Shown piece by piece: positions 9,529 to 20,197 of a DNA stretch of 64,000 nt. The stretch lies in NCBI RefSeq assembly GCF_900459225.1, contig NZ_UHFH01000003.1, forward strand, positions 1,722,001 to 1,786,000, in the 5' to 3' direction. The notes below the pieces were generated by a model, which was given only the letters and a program-made list of their open reading frames with translations, was not told where the DNA came from and did no database searches. This stretch comes from Streptococcus dysgalactiae subsp. dysgalactiae. Lineage in GTDB: Bacteria > Bacillota > Bacilli > Lactobacillales > Streptococcaceae. Position 1 is the stretch's first letter. Each line of letters starts with the position of its first letter. Made by a program: the position numbers and the translations under genes.

Positions 9529-10858
9529 GACTATGCCTCTTTTCAAAGAGTTTTAGACAAGCTTCATGAAGATGATAGGCGGCATCACTGTGACCTTGTA
9601 AAAAGAGAAAATCTTGAAAAGCAAGATGATCATCAGTTAATTTCAGGGCTACTGCTTGGCCTAATTGATTAGCCAGCAGCAAAGTATTGGACTTGGACAA
9701 GAGCTGAGCACCAACTAGAACCCCATCCTCTTTCCGAGCTATTAATTTCAGCCAGAAAAGATCTTCTGAGTAGCCGAATTGGTACAAGTAACTACAAGTA
9801 TCCATGTACAGTTCTGCTTCTTCCTCGGTTAATCCAACACTAGCACGATAATACCCAAAATGATGGCTCCCAAACACCTTAACCGTTTGGAGTGGCGGAA
9901 TAGGGTAGCCCGCCAAATGAAGTGCCAGAGCTTGTCCTGTTTTTATGGCCTGGTTAATCAAAGGCGTGTAGTATGCCATTCCGAGAACACCAAAATAGGA
10001 AGGAATTAAATCTCCAATGGCATAGATGTTCTCCTGACTGGTCTGTAAATGTTCGGTCACCAAAATGGTTTTGTCCAAGGCACAAGACACTTGACCTTCT
10101 AAGAGATGACTATTTGGTCTAAAGTTAATCGCCAAAATTGCCAAATCTCCTTGAAACAATTCCCCTTGTTCTGTTTGGGCTACAATTGCCTCATCCACTT
10201 CTTGGATGGCTGTCACCCGAGTATTCTTGATAAAAGTGACCTGCCTAGCAGACATATCGCTCATAATAGGAGCAATCATCTCTGCGTCTGTCTGGTAGAC
10301 ATCTGGACGGTCAGCCGCCTCAAGAAGGACAACATCTTTTCCTCGCAGCGACAAACTATAAGCAAGATCGAGCCCAATTAAGCCCGCACCAATAACCAAG
10401 ATTTTCTGGCTGTTCTCAATCAGGTCTAAACTGCTCTGGCTATCATGATAATATTTGGTTACCAAAATCCTACGACTGGGTTGAACCTCCATATAATGAG
10501 ACTCAGGGGTCGCCCCCATCGCACAAACCAAAGTCTCATACGGTTCTTCAAAAATCCGTCCTTGGCTATCTTTGAGAATCAAGAGATTTGAAGACGACTG
10601 AATTGCCAGCACTTCTGCCTCAATAAATTTATGTTGAGAAGGCGGATCCTGATAAGGACTTTGCCACATGGCTTCAGATAAGTTGCCGATATCTCCTCTC
10701 AATAGTTGATTAAGCCCATTGGGAATATAGTTCGGTGCTTTTTCCTTATCAATCACAATCAACTGGCAATCGGGGTTGAGAGATTGGTATTTGTCCACAA
10801 AAGCCTGTCCAGCAAAGGAAGCCCCAATAATATGTATTGTTTTCGTTCTTGATGTCAT
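9518..10858 (-). CDS. FAD/NAD(P)-binding oxidoreductase, NADH-oxidase-like without catalytic Cys
   Basis: The 446-residue protein has an N-terminal FAD motif (IHIIGASFAGQAF), a central NAD(P) motif (ILVIGAGLIGLDLAYSLSLRGKDVVLLEA) and the second FAD motif (IYAIGDLIPSYF). The fold matches NADH oxidases and CoA-disulfide reductases. The redox cysteine near residue 42 of those enzymes is absent: the matching stretch reads YIPNGLNQLL. A water-forming oxidase or disulfide reductase role is therefore doubtful. The gene has two ATGs (10864 and 10858) and no ribosome binding site; 10858 is chosen because TGCTATAAT ends six bases before it. Confidence 0.8.
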   Translation of the reverse strand: MTSRTKTIHIIGASFAGQAFVDKYQSLNPDCQLIVIDKEKAPNYIPNGLNQLLRGDIGNLSEAMWQSPYQDPPSQHKFIEAEVLAIQSSSNLLILKDSQGRIFEEPYETLVCAMGATPESHYMEVQPSRRILVTKYYHDSQSSLDLIENSQKILVIGAGLIGLDLAYSLSLRGKDVVLLEAADRPDVYQTDAEMIAPIMSDMSARQVTFIKNTRVTAIQEVDEAIVAQTEQGELFQGDLAILAINFRPNSHLLEGQVSCALDKTILVTEHLQTSQENIYAIGDLIPSYFGVLGMAYYTPLINQAIKTGQALALHLAGYPIPPLQTVKVFGSHHFGYYRASVGLTEEEAELYMDTCSYLYQFGYSEDLFWLKLIARKEDGVLVGAQLLSKSNTLLLANQLGQAVALKLTDDHLAFQDFLFLQGHSDAAYHLHEACLKLFEKRHSHED

Positions 10859-10873
10859 AATCATATTATAGCA
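10859..10873 (-). promoter_or_regulatory. extended -10 promoter abutting the oxidoreductase start
   Basis: TGC then TATAAT (10870-10865) lies six bases before ATG 10858 on the minus strand, the same geometry as at proB. No Shine-Dalgarno is present, so a leaderless mRNA is likely. Confidence 0.6.
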
Positions 10874-10888
10874 ATTGTTACCAAGATA

Positions 10889-10902
10889 TGAAAACGTTTT
10901 AC
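10889..10902 (-). promoter_or_regulatory. cre-like site (CcpA) upstream of the oxidoreductase operon
   Basis: TGAAAACGTTTTAC differs from the catabolite-responsive element consensus at one conserved position. It lies over or just upstream of the -35 region of the oxidoreductase-regulator operon, so carbon catabolite control is likely. Confidence 0.6.
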
Positions 10903-10968
10903 TGTTATCACTTGAAAGAAGTCATCAAGGGATTGACTAAGCTAGCCAATCCCTCAATTCAGGAACGT

Positions 10969-11670
10969 TTAAGACATTATTTGGAAGAGCAAGACCGCTA
11001 AAGCTGCTCCAATCATTGGTCCCACAATAGGAATCCAGGCATATGACCAAGCAGAATCTCCCTTGTTCTTTATGGGCAAGATAGCATGAATCATACGTGG
11101 TCCAAGGTCTCGAGCGGGATTAATCGCATACCCTGTCGTTCCTCCTAAAGATAAGCCGATCCCAATTACTAGGAGACCCACACAAAGGGTTCCTAAACCT
11201 GCTGGCATATCGTACAGACCAAAAGCTAAAATACCAAGCACAAGGACAAAGGTCCCAAAAATTTCACTTAATAAGTTTGAACTATTATCTCGAATAGCTG
11301 GGCCTGTTGCAAAAGTTCCTAAAATATCAGCTGGATTATCTGCAGCGACATAATGTGGTCGGAATTGAAGGAATACCAGAACTGAACCCAGCATGGCACC
11401 TAGCATCTGAGCCAGACTATAAACAATAGCTGTTGGCCAAGCAATGGTTCCCTTCATAGCAAAGGCAAGGCTGACAGCAGGATTCAGATGAGCCGGAGCT
11501 ATTTTCCCGCTGATAAAAGCTGCCACAGCAACTGCAATTCCCCATCCAGTGGCAATAACGATCCACCCAGATGCATGGTTTTTAGTTTTGGGTAGGACAA
11601 CCCCTGCCACGACACCATTCCCTAATAAAACCAATAGAGCCGTTCCTAAAAATTCGCCAAAAATATCCAT
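10969..11670 (-). CDS. glpF: glycerol uptake facilitator (aquaglyceroporin) GlpF
   Basis: The 233-residue membrane protein of the MIP family has six membrane segments and both pore signatures, HLNPAVSLA in the first half and INPARDLGPR in the second. The Asp after the second NPAR is typical of glycerol-conducting members. It starts two bases after the glpO stop and closes the glpK-glpO-glpF operon, supplying glycerol to GlpK. Confidence 0.95.
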   Translation of the reverse strand: MDIFGEFLGTALLVLLGNGVVAGVVLPKTKNHASGWIVIATGWGIAVAVAAFISGKIAPAHLNPAVSLAFAMKGTIAWPTAIVYSLAQMLGAMLGSVLVFLQFRPHYVAADNPADILGTFATGPAIRDNSSNLLSEIFGTFVLVLGILAFGLYDMPAGLGTLCVGLLVIGIGLSLGGTTGYAINPARDLGPRMIHAILPIKNKGDSAWSYAWIPIVGPMIGAALAVLLFQIMS

Positions 11671-11671
11671 G

Positions 11672-13510
11672 TTAGTCCTCCTGCTGGCCTTTTAGGGCAC
11701 TCAAATCATTTTCTGCAATCACACGACGAAGCTCTTCTTCCTGCTTAACTTTTTCATCAGTTGACCAGTCAAAGTGTTTACCCATTTCCTCAATAACTGG
11801 CACTATTAAAGCATCTAGACTATCTCGCATAAACAAGAGGTGATTGGTTCTTCTCAGGAAATAATCCGTTGGTTTAAGAGCCATTTCATAATCCATCGCA
11901 TAGTGTAAGGATAACGTTTCTGCTAAACTCAATCCTTCAGCGGCCTTTAATTGACGAGTTAAGGCAAAGACTTTTGGCGCATTAGATCCATACAGATTAG
12001 CCAAATACCTAGCATCGTCCATGGACAGTCCACTAAGAGTGCCTAATTGCGCATAAGCTTCCAATTCTGAATCCACGTTGGCTGGGTTAATTTCACCGCC
12101 AGAAACTGGATAGGTGGTTGAATTGATAAGCTTAAACGATTTGCCGAAATCTTCTTTTAAGACTTGGATAATGACTTTCAAAGCACCTTCAGCCATCTTA
12201 CGGTAATCCGTAATCTTACCTCCTGCCAAGGTGAAGAGGCCATTCTCGTCACGCTCGAAACTGGAACCACGAGACACCGCTGAAGGATCCAATTCTTTTT
12301 CAGAAGTGCTGGTTTCTACCTGTTTAATGGCTTTCTCGACGGCTTCTCGACTATCTTCATGGTTAATATAGGCTTTAACGGTATCAATTAAGTGGTCAAA
12401 ACTGTCATCGCTGAGTTTACCGCTATTGCCACCATTGTAATCAGAGGCACTATTGCCTGACAATAAGGGACGAAGACCAGCCCAACTACTTTCAATATCA
12501 TTAATAGTCACGTTAGCATTTGGGAAGCGGTCATTGACAATCTCTAACAAATAGTCCACATCTTCTTGGGTAACTTGTGGGTGCTGCAAGTCTCCAGTGT
12601 AATCTGTATCGGTTGTCCCAAAATAAGTTTTTTCTTCACGTGGCAAGACAAAAACCATACGACCGTCATTTAACCCTGTGTCAACATAGACAGGTTGAGA
12701 CACCGGTAATTTTTGACGGTCCACTACCAAATGCACTCCTTTTGTAGGACGCATTTGATGAATCGGTTGTCCCTTATGAGAGAATTGACGAATCTCATCA
12801 CTCCATGGTCCTGTGGTATTGATGACCAATTTAGCCTTGATGATAATTTCTTGACCTGTTAATAAATCACGCGCCTTAACGCCGATAATGTTACCTTTAT
12901 CATCTAACAGGAAGTCTTCTGCCTTCACGTGGCTAGCAATAAGAGCCCCATCACGATTAGCACGCTTAATATTCTCAATAACAAGCCTTGCATCATTATT
13001 GCGGAAATCAAGGTAAACACCACCACCAAGCAAGCCTTCTTGTTTTAAATCTGGTTCTCGTTTTAAGACTTCTTCCTTGGTTAACACCTTGTTGGCCGCC
13101 GGCGTATTGGACACACCTGCTAGAAGGTCATACAAATCCATAGCGACCTTCAAACGAAACATGCTAAAGGTGCTGCCAGGTTCGTCATAAACAGGTAATA
13201 GCATAGGATCTGGCTTAGGAATATGAGGTGCAATCTGTTGGACGACAGCACGTTCTGAAACAGTATCTGAGACGACTTCAACGTCAAACTGTTTCAAGTA
13301 ACGAAGTCCCCCATGAACCAATTTGGTCGACCGACTGGAGGTTCCTTCCGCAAAATCTTGCATCTCAATCAGACCGGTATCTAGGCCACTAGCTGCCGCC
13401 TGAAGCGCCACACCAGCACCCGTAATACCTCCCCCAATAATCAATAGGTCTAAATCTCTTTCTTGCATTTTTTGAAGAGCTAAACGTCTTGTCTCTTTTG
13501 AAAATTCCAT
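11672..13510 (-). CDS. glpO: alpha-glycerophosphate oxidase GlpO
   Basis: FAD enzyme that oxidises glycerol 3-phosphate to dihydroxyacetone phosphate with oxygen, giving hydrogen peroxide. The FAD motif is LLIIGGGITGAGVAL near residue 22, followed by EGTSSRSTKLVHGGLRYL typical of GlpO/GlpD. The 612-residue length fits the streptococcal oxidase rather than the shorter quinone-linked dehydrogenase. It lies between glpK and glpF with gaps of 15 and 1 bases. Confidence 0.95.
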   Translation of the reverse strand: MEFSKETRRLALQKMQERDLDLLIIGGGITGAGVALQAAASGLDTGLIEMQDFAEGTSSRSTKLVHGGLRYLKQFDVEVVSDTVSERAVVQQIAPHIPKPDPMLLPVYDEPGSTFSMFRLKVAMDLYDLLAGVSNTPAANKVLTKEEVLKREPDLKQEGLLGGGVYLDFRNNDARLVIENIKRANRDGALIASHVKAEDFLLDDKGNIIGVKARDLLTGQEIIIKAKLVINTTGPWSDEIRQFSHKGQPIHQMRPTKGVHLVVDRQKLPVSQPVYVDTGLNDGRMVFVLPREEKTYFGTTDTDYTGDLQHPQVTQEDVDYLLEIVNDRFPNANVTINDIESSWAGLRPLLSGNSASDYNGGNSGKLSDDSFDHLIDTVKAYINHEDSREAVEKAIKQVETSTSEKELDPSAVSRGSSFERDENGLFTLAGGKITDYRKMAEGALKVIIQVLKEDFGKSFKLINSTTYPVSGGEINPANVDSELEAYAQLGTLSGLSMDDARYLANLYGSNAPKVFALTRQLKAAEGLSLAETLSLHYAMDYEMALKPTDYFLRRTNHLLFMRDSLDALIVPVIEEMGKHFDWSTDEKVKQEEELRRVIAENDLSALKGQQED

Positions 13511-13525
13511 TCCATCCTCCTCTAA

Positions 13526-15043
<1,518 letters not shown>

Positions 15044-15057
15044 TCATCCTCCTTTTT

Positions 15058-15091
15058 GGTAAGCGTTTTCTTTTTTCTTGTTTCTATTATA
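15058..15091 (-). promoter_or_regulatory. glpKOF promoter with downstream cre-like site
   Basis: A TATAAT box at 15091-15086 is followed 13 bases downstream by a cre-like sequence, AAGAAAACGCTTACC at 15072-15058 on the minus strand. The cre has two deviations from consensus. A CcpA site just after the transcription start fits glucose repression of glycerol use. The -35 is weak. Confidence 0.55.
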
Positions 15092-15222
15092 ACGAAATTT
15101 GATACAAATGTATTATCAGAAATTTTTAAAAGCTCAAAAAAACTGATAAGATCCCTACCTTACCAGTCAACTTTTTCTTAACCCTTTTCAACAATGATAC
15201 CTGCTAGTATCTCACATTTTTC

Positions 15223-15336
15223 AAAAAAAGGGCCCTATGGCCACTCTAAAGATTCAGAGTGAGCGCGTAGAGCCGTAGAGAACTATGTCTCTTAACCATC
15301 AGGGCATTATTCCCAACGTCTAAGAGACTATAGGCC
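15223..15336 (-). ncRNA. candidate structured RNA ending in an intrinsic terminator
   Basis: In the 338-base gap between glpK and the lipoprotein gene, the minus strand folds as several helices. A 12-bp stem pairs 15333-15321 with 15294-15283 apart from one bulged base; a small GGG/CCC hairpin sits inside it; a CACTCT/AGAGTG hairpin lies at 15242-15261; and GGCC pairing closes the set next to GGGCCC and seven T residues (15229-15223). It may be the 3' end of the lipoprotein mRNA, a processed small RNA or a separate RNA gene. It is too elaborate for a simple terminator. Confidence 0.5.
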
Positions 15337-15378
15337 ATTGGACACGATTGTCATTTCTTTGATGGTCATGAAGCATTC

Positions 15379-15723
15379 CTACTCATTAATCGGTTCAGAG
15401 GATTTTTCCACAATGTCACCTGTGTTAGCATCAATAGTGTAGCTGTATTCCTGATCTTTATGATGGAATTCAACGTCATAGACTGCCATGCCATCTTCAT
15501 TTTCTTGACTAACGGTTACCATTTGAGCATCTGCTTCTGACACAGAAGCATCCTTAAAGGCAATTGATTTTGCTTTGTCTTCTGAAAGTTTAACTTTCTT
15601 GCTAGTTTGGCTTGTTTTTGGTTGATTATGCATGTGATCATCTTTATCATCCATGTCACAAGCAGCAAGGCTAAGTAAAGAGAGGCTGGCTATGGCTAAG
15701 AGAGAGAATTTTTTAATTGTCAT
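15379..15723 (-). CDS. PepSY-domain lipoprotein
   Basis: The 114-residue exported lipoprotein has a positively charged start (MTIKKFSLLAIASL) and the lipobox LAAC at about residues 17-20. A short Asp/His-rich linker is followed by one PepSY domain ending in the typical YSYTIDANTGDIVEKSSE. The start at 15723 follows GAAGG; the longer frame upstream lacks a signal peptide at its N-terminus. PepSY proteins may inhibit proteases or bind surface components; the role here is unknown. Confidence 0.8.
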   Translation of the reverse strand: MTIKKFSLLAIASLSLLSLAACDMDDKDDHMHNQPKTSQTSKKVKLSEDKAKSIAFKDASVSEADAQMVTVSQENEDGMAVYDVEFHHKDQEYSYTIDANTGDIVEKSSEPINE

Positions 15724-15887
15724 AAGTACTACCTTCTTTCTTTTATTGCTTCTATTATAACTCAAATACATGATTTTTCCCAATATTTTGACTACACAAT
15801 ATAAAAACGTGTGGTCACTTTGGAAGTGTGATGCCGCTAAATAACAGTCATCACGATAAACAAAATGCAGCCCTAGAGCTGCATTTC

Positions 15888-16145
15888 TTATGATCTGGGG
15901 TCATCTAGCGAACGGCCATGCAAGCCTTTTTCGCGTTGCACTTGTCTTAATTTTTCAGGTGTCACGTCATTGCCTTCTTCATCCACAAGTTTAATGCCTT
16001 CGATATGGTGTCTAACAGAACGACGATAACCTTCAATATATTCTTCACGTAGCTTTGCCTGTTCCACCTTTTCTGGACCAGTTAGTCCTACCGTTTTTTT
16101 CTTTTTAGCAAGCTCATTGATACGAGCGATTTTTTTAGGATCCAT
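15888..16145 (-). CDS. DUF896 / UPF0291 family protein
   Basis: The small basic cytoplasmic protein of 85 residues begins [20 protein letters not shown] and contains [17 protein letters not shown], the conserved helical hairpin of the DUF896 family (YnzC/YaaV type). The function is not established. A downstream neighbour on the same strand is the lipoprotein gene. Confidence 0.85.
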   Translation of the reverse strand: MDPKKIARINELAKKKKTVGLTGPEKVEQAKLREEYIEGYRRSVRHHIEGIKLVDEEGNDVTPEKLRQVQREKGLHGRSLDDPRS

Positions 16146-16295
16146 ACGGTGTCACACAGGACAGTTGACAGCAACAAGTTATGTGGGATTCTCTTCTTAT
16201 TTTCAGAAAAAGAAATGCCTACTTCTTTACTTGTCACAAAGGGGACCTCTCTAGAACATCTAAGAGTTTCTTCTCAACTGCCCTCTCCTTTCTAA

Positions 16296-18335
16296 TTACT
16301 TGGTGTTTAACTGATTAAATGCTGCAATACTCTTGGCCTTGCCAACCAAGACAGCTAAGAGAGCTAAACGATTGTTTTTAATAGCCTGGTCGTCTGCCAT
16401 AACCATGGTATTATCAAAGAAGTCGTTAATCACAGGGCTAAGCGCGAAAACTTGTTCTACTTGGTTCTCGGCGCTTCCCTCTAAAGACAGGGATTGAATA
16501 GCTGCAAACAAAGCTTGTTCGTGGTCATTCTCAAAGAGACTAGGGTCTACACGGACAGACGCGTCCGCTTTCTCTGCCAAATTAAAGGCACGTGATAAGG
16601 ACTCAACTGCTGGTTTATAATTTTCTGTATGACTAGCGTTCACAAGTACTTCAGCTGCCGCTAATATTTCAGGAACCACAAAGGTTGAACTCTCTAAAAC
16701 TGCTTCACGAATATCTTTTGGAATTGCTTTGCCCATCATCTTATCCACACGAGCTCGAATAAAATTCATCACATCCACCTTATTGGCATAGTTCAAACTA
16801 TCAAAGGACAAGTCATATAAGCTATCTACCAGCTTATCCATTGGGATGCGCCATCCAAAATGCTCAAGAATACGGACAATCCCTTGGGTTGCACGACGTA
16901 GAGCATAAGGATCATTAGAGCCAGATGGAATCAATCCAACAGAGAAGAAGGAAAGAAGGGTGTCTAATTTATCTGCTAAAGCTAGGACTGCACCAACTTT
17001 TGTTTCAGGCAAAACTCCTTCTGCAGCATCTGGCAAATAGTGTTCACGAATTGCTGTTGCCACTGCAGGGTTCTCACCAGCTAATAAAGCATATTTTTCA
17101 CCCATAATACCTTGCAGCTCGTCAAATTCACCCACCATACCTGTTAACAGGTCAAACTTGTAAATTTGAGCAGCACGGTCAACAGCTGCCTCTTCCTCAG
17201 CAGATAAGTTAGCTTCTTTAGCGAGGGATGCTGCGATGACGCGTGTACGATCCATATGTTCAGCAAGAGATCCAATTTTTTCATGGAAAGTCACGTTAGC
17301 TAGCTTGGCTACTAAGTCAGCAACCTGTAATTTTTGGTCTTCACGCCAGAAGAATTCACCATCTTCCAAGCGAGCCACCAAGACTTTTTCATTCCCTTTA
17401 ATAACATTGTCAATGGCTTGGTCGTTACCATTACGAACAGAAATAAAGTTTGGCATCAAGCGACCTTCTTGATCACGTACGACAAAATAGCGTTGGTGGT
17501 TTTTCATTGATGTCACAAGCACTTCCTCGGGAACATCAAGGTATTTCGCATCGAAACTTCCCATAAAGGCCGTTGGGAATTCGACCAAGTTCAAGACCTC
17601 GTTGAGCAAGTCAGCATCAATATCCACTTGTACTCCTTGAGCTGCCTCAATTGCCTTGATTTGATCCACAATCATCTCTTGACGCTCTTTAGCATCAGCA
17701 ATAACAAACTGGCTGCGCAAATCATCCTCATAAGAGTCAGCACTGGTGATCGTTGTCTCTTTTCCAAGGAAACGGTGACCACGGCTGACGCGTCCAGAAT
17801 GGATATCCAAGAACTCAAGGTCCAGAGCTTCATCATCCAAGAGTACAGTAAAGGTGTGAACAGGACGAATGTATTCAAAACTATTTTTAGCCCAGTGCAT
17901 GCTGACCGGGAAGGTCATCTCTGCCAACACTTCTGCAACCCCTAGAAGTACTTCCTTAGCAGGTTTTCCAGCTTCGTGTTTGGTCACATAAACATATTCT
18001 TCTCCTTTGACTTCGCGGAATTCGATAGCATCTGTGGTCAAACCTTTACCACGAACAAAACCTTGTGCCGCCTTTGAGAAGTTGCCAGCCGCATCCAAGG
18101 CGATTTTTTTAGCAGGGCCTTTGAAATCCTCTGTCAAGTCTGTTTGTTGATTAGCAAGCCCAATCACACGCGCTGCCAAGCGACGTGGTGTTGAAAAGGT
18201 TTGTATATCTTCAAAAGAGAGACGATTTTCTGTTAAGAAAGTCGCCAAGCGCTCTCCCAGTTGTTTTTCACTTGGTGTGACCACGTAGGCTGGAAGTTCT
18301 TCCAGACCTAGTTCGATTAGTAGATTTTTGCTCAT
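16296..18335 (-). CDS. glyS: glycine--tRNA ligase beta subunit
   Basis: The 679-residue beta subunit of the tetrameric alpha2-beta2 glycyl-tRNA synthetase handles tRNA binding. It starts [19 protein letters not shown], shows the [17 protein letters not shown] segment, and has the HD-domain-like central region ([19 protein letters not shown]) and a C-terminal anticodon-binding region. It lies 241 bases after glyQ on the same strand and is presumably expressed from the same T-box-controlled promoter. Confidence 0.95.
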   Translation of the reverse strand: MSKNLLIELGLEELPAYVVTPSEKQLGERLATFLTENRLSFEDIQTFSTPRRLAARVIGLANQQTDLTEDFKGPAKKIALDAAGNFSKAAQGFVRGKGLTTDAIEFREVKGEEYVYVTKHEAGKPAKEVLLGVAEVLAEMTFPVSMHWAKNSFEYIRPVHTFTVLLDDEALDLEFLDIHSGRVSRGHRFLGKETTITSADSYEDDLRSQFVIADAKERQEMIVDQIKAIEAAQGVQVDIDADLLNEVLNLVEFPTAFMGSFDAKYLDVPEEVLVTSMKNHQRYFVVRDQEGRLMPNFISVRNGNDQAIDNVIKGNEKVLVARLEDGEFFWREDQKLQVADLVAKLANVTFHEKIGSLAEHMDRTRVIAASLAKEANLSAEEEAAVDRAAQIYKFDLLTGMVGEFDELQGIMGEKYALLAGENPAVATAIREHYLPDAAEGVLPETKVGAVLALADKLDTLLSFFSVGLIPSGSNDPYALRRATQGIVRILEHFGWRIPMDKLVDSLYDLSFDSLNYANKVDVMNFIRARVDKMMGKAIPKDIREAVLESSTFVVPEILAAAEVLVNASHTENYKPAVESLSRAFNLAEKADASVRVDPSLFENDHEQALFAAIQSLSLEGSAENQVEQVFALSPVINDFFDNTMVMADDQAIKNNRLALLAVLVGKAKSIAAFNQLNTK

Positions 18336-18576
18336 TTTATTCTCCTACTTTTTCTTGATACTTTTCTTAGGGGGCTCGGACGGCAGAAAACTCCTTTGGA
18401 GTTTCATGCCTAATTTTCAAGCCTATAGGTTTGAAAATTCCTTCAAAAATCAAGGAAGACACCTTAATCTTTGTTCCCCTATAGCGAAAAGCATCCTTGA
18501 GGCGACCTTCGGTCACCCACTTCTTGCTCGCTTCTAACATTACAAAGCTCACAACTAAAATCGTATTTAAGACAAC
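18336..18576 (-). other. structured spacer between glyQ and glyS
   Basis: The spacer is unusually long for this gene pair and holds three compact inverted repeats: AAACTCC-TTT-GGAGTTT at 18388-18404, a near-perfect 28-base palindrome at 18412-18439 (AATTTTCAA...TTGAAAATT), and GACC-TTC-GGTC at 18504-18514. A 61-codon minus frame covers most of it (18367-18552), but it has no convincing ribosome binding site and its sequence follows the hairpins. It is more likely an inserted repeat or RNA element than a gene. Confidence 0.45.
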
Positions 18577-19494
18577 TTATTCGCCATCTTCAGCTAGTAA
18601 AGCTGCTCGTGTTTTTTCGTCCAAGAGTGGGAAGCCAAGCTTCTTGCGTTCTGCAACAAAGGTCTTAGCAACGATACGTGCTAAGTTACGGATACGGGCG
18701 ATGTAGCCAGCCCGTTCGGTTACAGATACCGCTCCACGAGCGTCTAGCAGATTGAAGGTATGCGAACATTTAAGCACGTAATCATAGGCTGGGTGAACCA
18801 AACCTTCTTCCAAAGCACGTCCTGCTTCTTTTTCAAACTTCTCAAAGTTTTCTAGGAGCATGTCTTGGTCTGAAATTTCAAAAGAGTATTTTGAATGCTC
18901 ATATTCAGGTTGCAAGAAGATTTCACCATATTTAACACCTGGTGCCCATTCGATATCATAAACCGAATCCACTTCTTGAATGTAAGAAGCCAAACGCTCC
19001 AAACCATAAGTCACTTCAGCTGTTACTGGTGAAGTCGCAAGTCCACCAACCTGTTGGAAATAAGTGAACTGTGTGATTTCCATCCCATCAAGCCAAACTT
19101 CCCAACCGAGTCCCGCAGAACCAGTTGACGGGTTTTCCCAGTTGTCCTCAACGAAGCGAATGTCATGTTCCAATGGATTGATACCTAATTTTCCCAAAGA
19201 CTCAAGATAAAGTTCTTGAATGTTTGATGGTGATGGTTTCATGACCACTTGGAATTGATGGTGTTGGTAAAGACGATTTGGATTTTCCCCGTAACGACCA
19301 TCAGCCGGCCGGCGTGACGGTTCTACATAAGCCGCATTCCATGGCTCAGGACCGATGGCACGCAGGAAAGTATAAGGGCTCATGGTCCCAGCACCCTTTT
19401 CATTATCATAAGCCTGCATGAGCATACACCCCTGATCATTCCAGTATTGTTGTAAGGTCAAGATGATTTCTTGAAAAGTTAGTTTTTTAGACAT
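18577..19494 (-). CDS. glyQ: glycine--tRNA ligase alpha subunit
   Basis: The 305-residue catalytic subunit starts [23 protein letters not shown] at 19494, preceded by GGAGG. Class II motifs include [26 protein letters not shown] and the residues around [22 protein letters not shown]. The longer upstream frame is not conserved in this family. It is controlled by the T-box leader at 19917-20110 and carries an additional leader segment of about 420 bases before the start. Confidence 0.96.
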   Translation of the reverse strand: MSKKLTFQEIILTLQQYWNDQGCMLMQAYDNEKGAGTMSPYTFLRAIGPEPWNAAYVEPSRRPADGRYGENPNRLYQHHQFQVVMKPSPSNIQELYLESLGKLGINPLEHDIRFVEDNWENPSTGSAGLGWEVWLDGMEITQFTYFQQVGGLATSPVTAEVTYGLERLASYIQEVDSVYDIEWAPGVKYGEIFLQPEYEHSKYSFEISDQDMLLENFEKFEKEAGRALEEGLVHPAYDYVLKCSHTFNLLDARGAVSVTERAGYIARIRNLARIVAKTFVAERKKLGFPLLDEKTRAALLAEDGE

Positions 19495-19916
19495 AGTGTC
19501 CTCCATTATAAATTTCTTGTAACAGGAGCCGTTTGTCGCCGACAATGCGGCAAACGACGAGTTAGTACAGTATCTAGCTCAGTCATACTAGCAATGAGCG
19601 TTTGACAATACGACTAAAAGGAGAAAGTTGCTCTTGACACTGTGAAAAGTCAATTTTTTTGTTGACATAAATTCTCCATTCTGAAAGTTTAATATCTTGC
19701 GACGTGAGTGTCAGCAGCCAATAATGCTGCTGACAGCGAGCTAGTGCATAGGCTAGGCAAGTCGCTATTCAGCGATTGCTGTTTGGCATTAGACTGGTTA
19801 TGTTTAGTTCCCGGTGTCTACTCCTGCTTCTTACAGGCAAACAAGCTCCTTGGTAATCGCTTTTCATCCCAGTTGAAGCTTTGATTCGGAGACCTCACTA
19901 TTGAGTGAATCAATAA
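19495..19916 (-). other. long structured leader between the T-box terminator and glyQ
   Basis: About 420 bases separate the T-box terminator from glyQ with no full gene. The stretch contains a perfect 10-bp hairpin, TGTCAGCAGC/GCTGCTGACA (19709-19735), another at about 19760-19776 (AGTCGCT/AGCGATT), and a GTTTG-CCG hairpin near 19530-19555. A short frame at 19588-19668 copies the glyQ start. The rest has no recognisable content. A direct T-box-to-gene junction would be much shorter, so the segment looks acquired or rearranged. Confidence 0.45.
19588..19668 (-). other. decayed duplicate of the glyQ 5' end (26-codon frame)
   Basis: On the minus strand, GGAG then ATG at 19668 opens MSTKKLTFHSVKSN and stops after 26 codons at 19588. 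The first eight residues and the upstream GGAG context match glyQ itself (MSKKLTFQ, with the upstream ATAATGGAGG resembling AGAATGGAG). This is best read as a partial duplication of the glyQ translation start. It could still act as a short upstream reading frame. Confidence 0.45.
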
Positions 19917-20110
19917 CAAAAAACCACGCTCCTCGCCTCCCATGTCCATAGACATAGGGGCGTCAAAACGCGGTTCCACCCTAATTTATTACTTCATTGT
20001 CTTTAAATTGTAGTTCAAGTCAAGTCGCCTTTTTCAAATCTCACTTGAACAGAAAGCGCCAATCAACAATCCTAACATTCGGCTCTCACCACCCCGAACT
20101 CGCTTGAGAT
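19917..20110 (-). promoter_or_regulatory. glycyl T-box leader controlling glyQS
   Basis: The conserved T-box GGTGGAACCGCG lies at about 19980-19969. It is followed by a GC-rich terminator (GACGCCCC...GGGAGGCGAGGAGCGTGG) with a T run at 19923-19918. Upstream, GCGAGTTCGGGGTGGTGAGAGCC matches the distal stem I of short glyQS T-boxes, and the candidate specifier GGC lies at 20060-20058. Uncharged tRNA-Gly should stabilise the antiterminator and allow transcription of glyQ and glyS. Confidence 0.85.
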
Positions 20111-20145
20111 AAAAACTAGTCATTTTCTTTCCTAACGACTAGTTT
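20111..20145 (-). terminator. terminator of the methyltransferase-like gene
   Basis: The inverted repeat AAACTAGTC/GACTAGTTT with a 15-base loop ends in a T run on the minus strand. It lies between the stop at 20198 and the T-box stem I. It may also overlap the beginning of the T-box transcript. Confidence 0.6.
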
Positions 20146-20197
20146 AACATAAAATACCCGACTTGTCTAATAGGGAACTAGTATTCAGCTTAAGGTC

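Noticed and set aside
18367..18552. 61-codon minus-strand frame between glyQ and glyS as a gene
   Set aside because: No convincing ribosome binding site; the sequence is dominated by inverted repeats.
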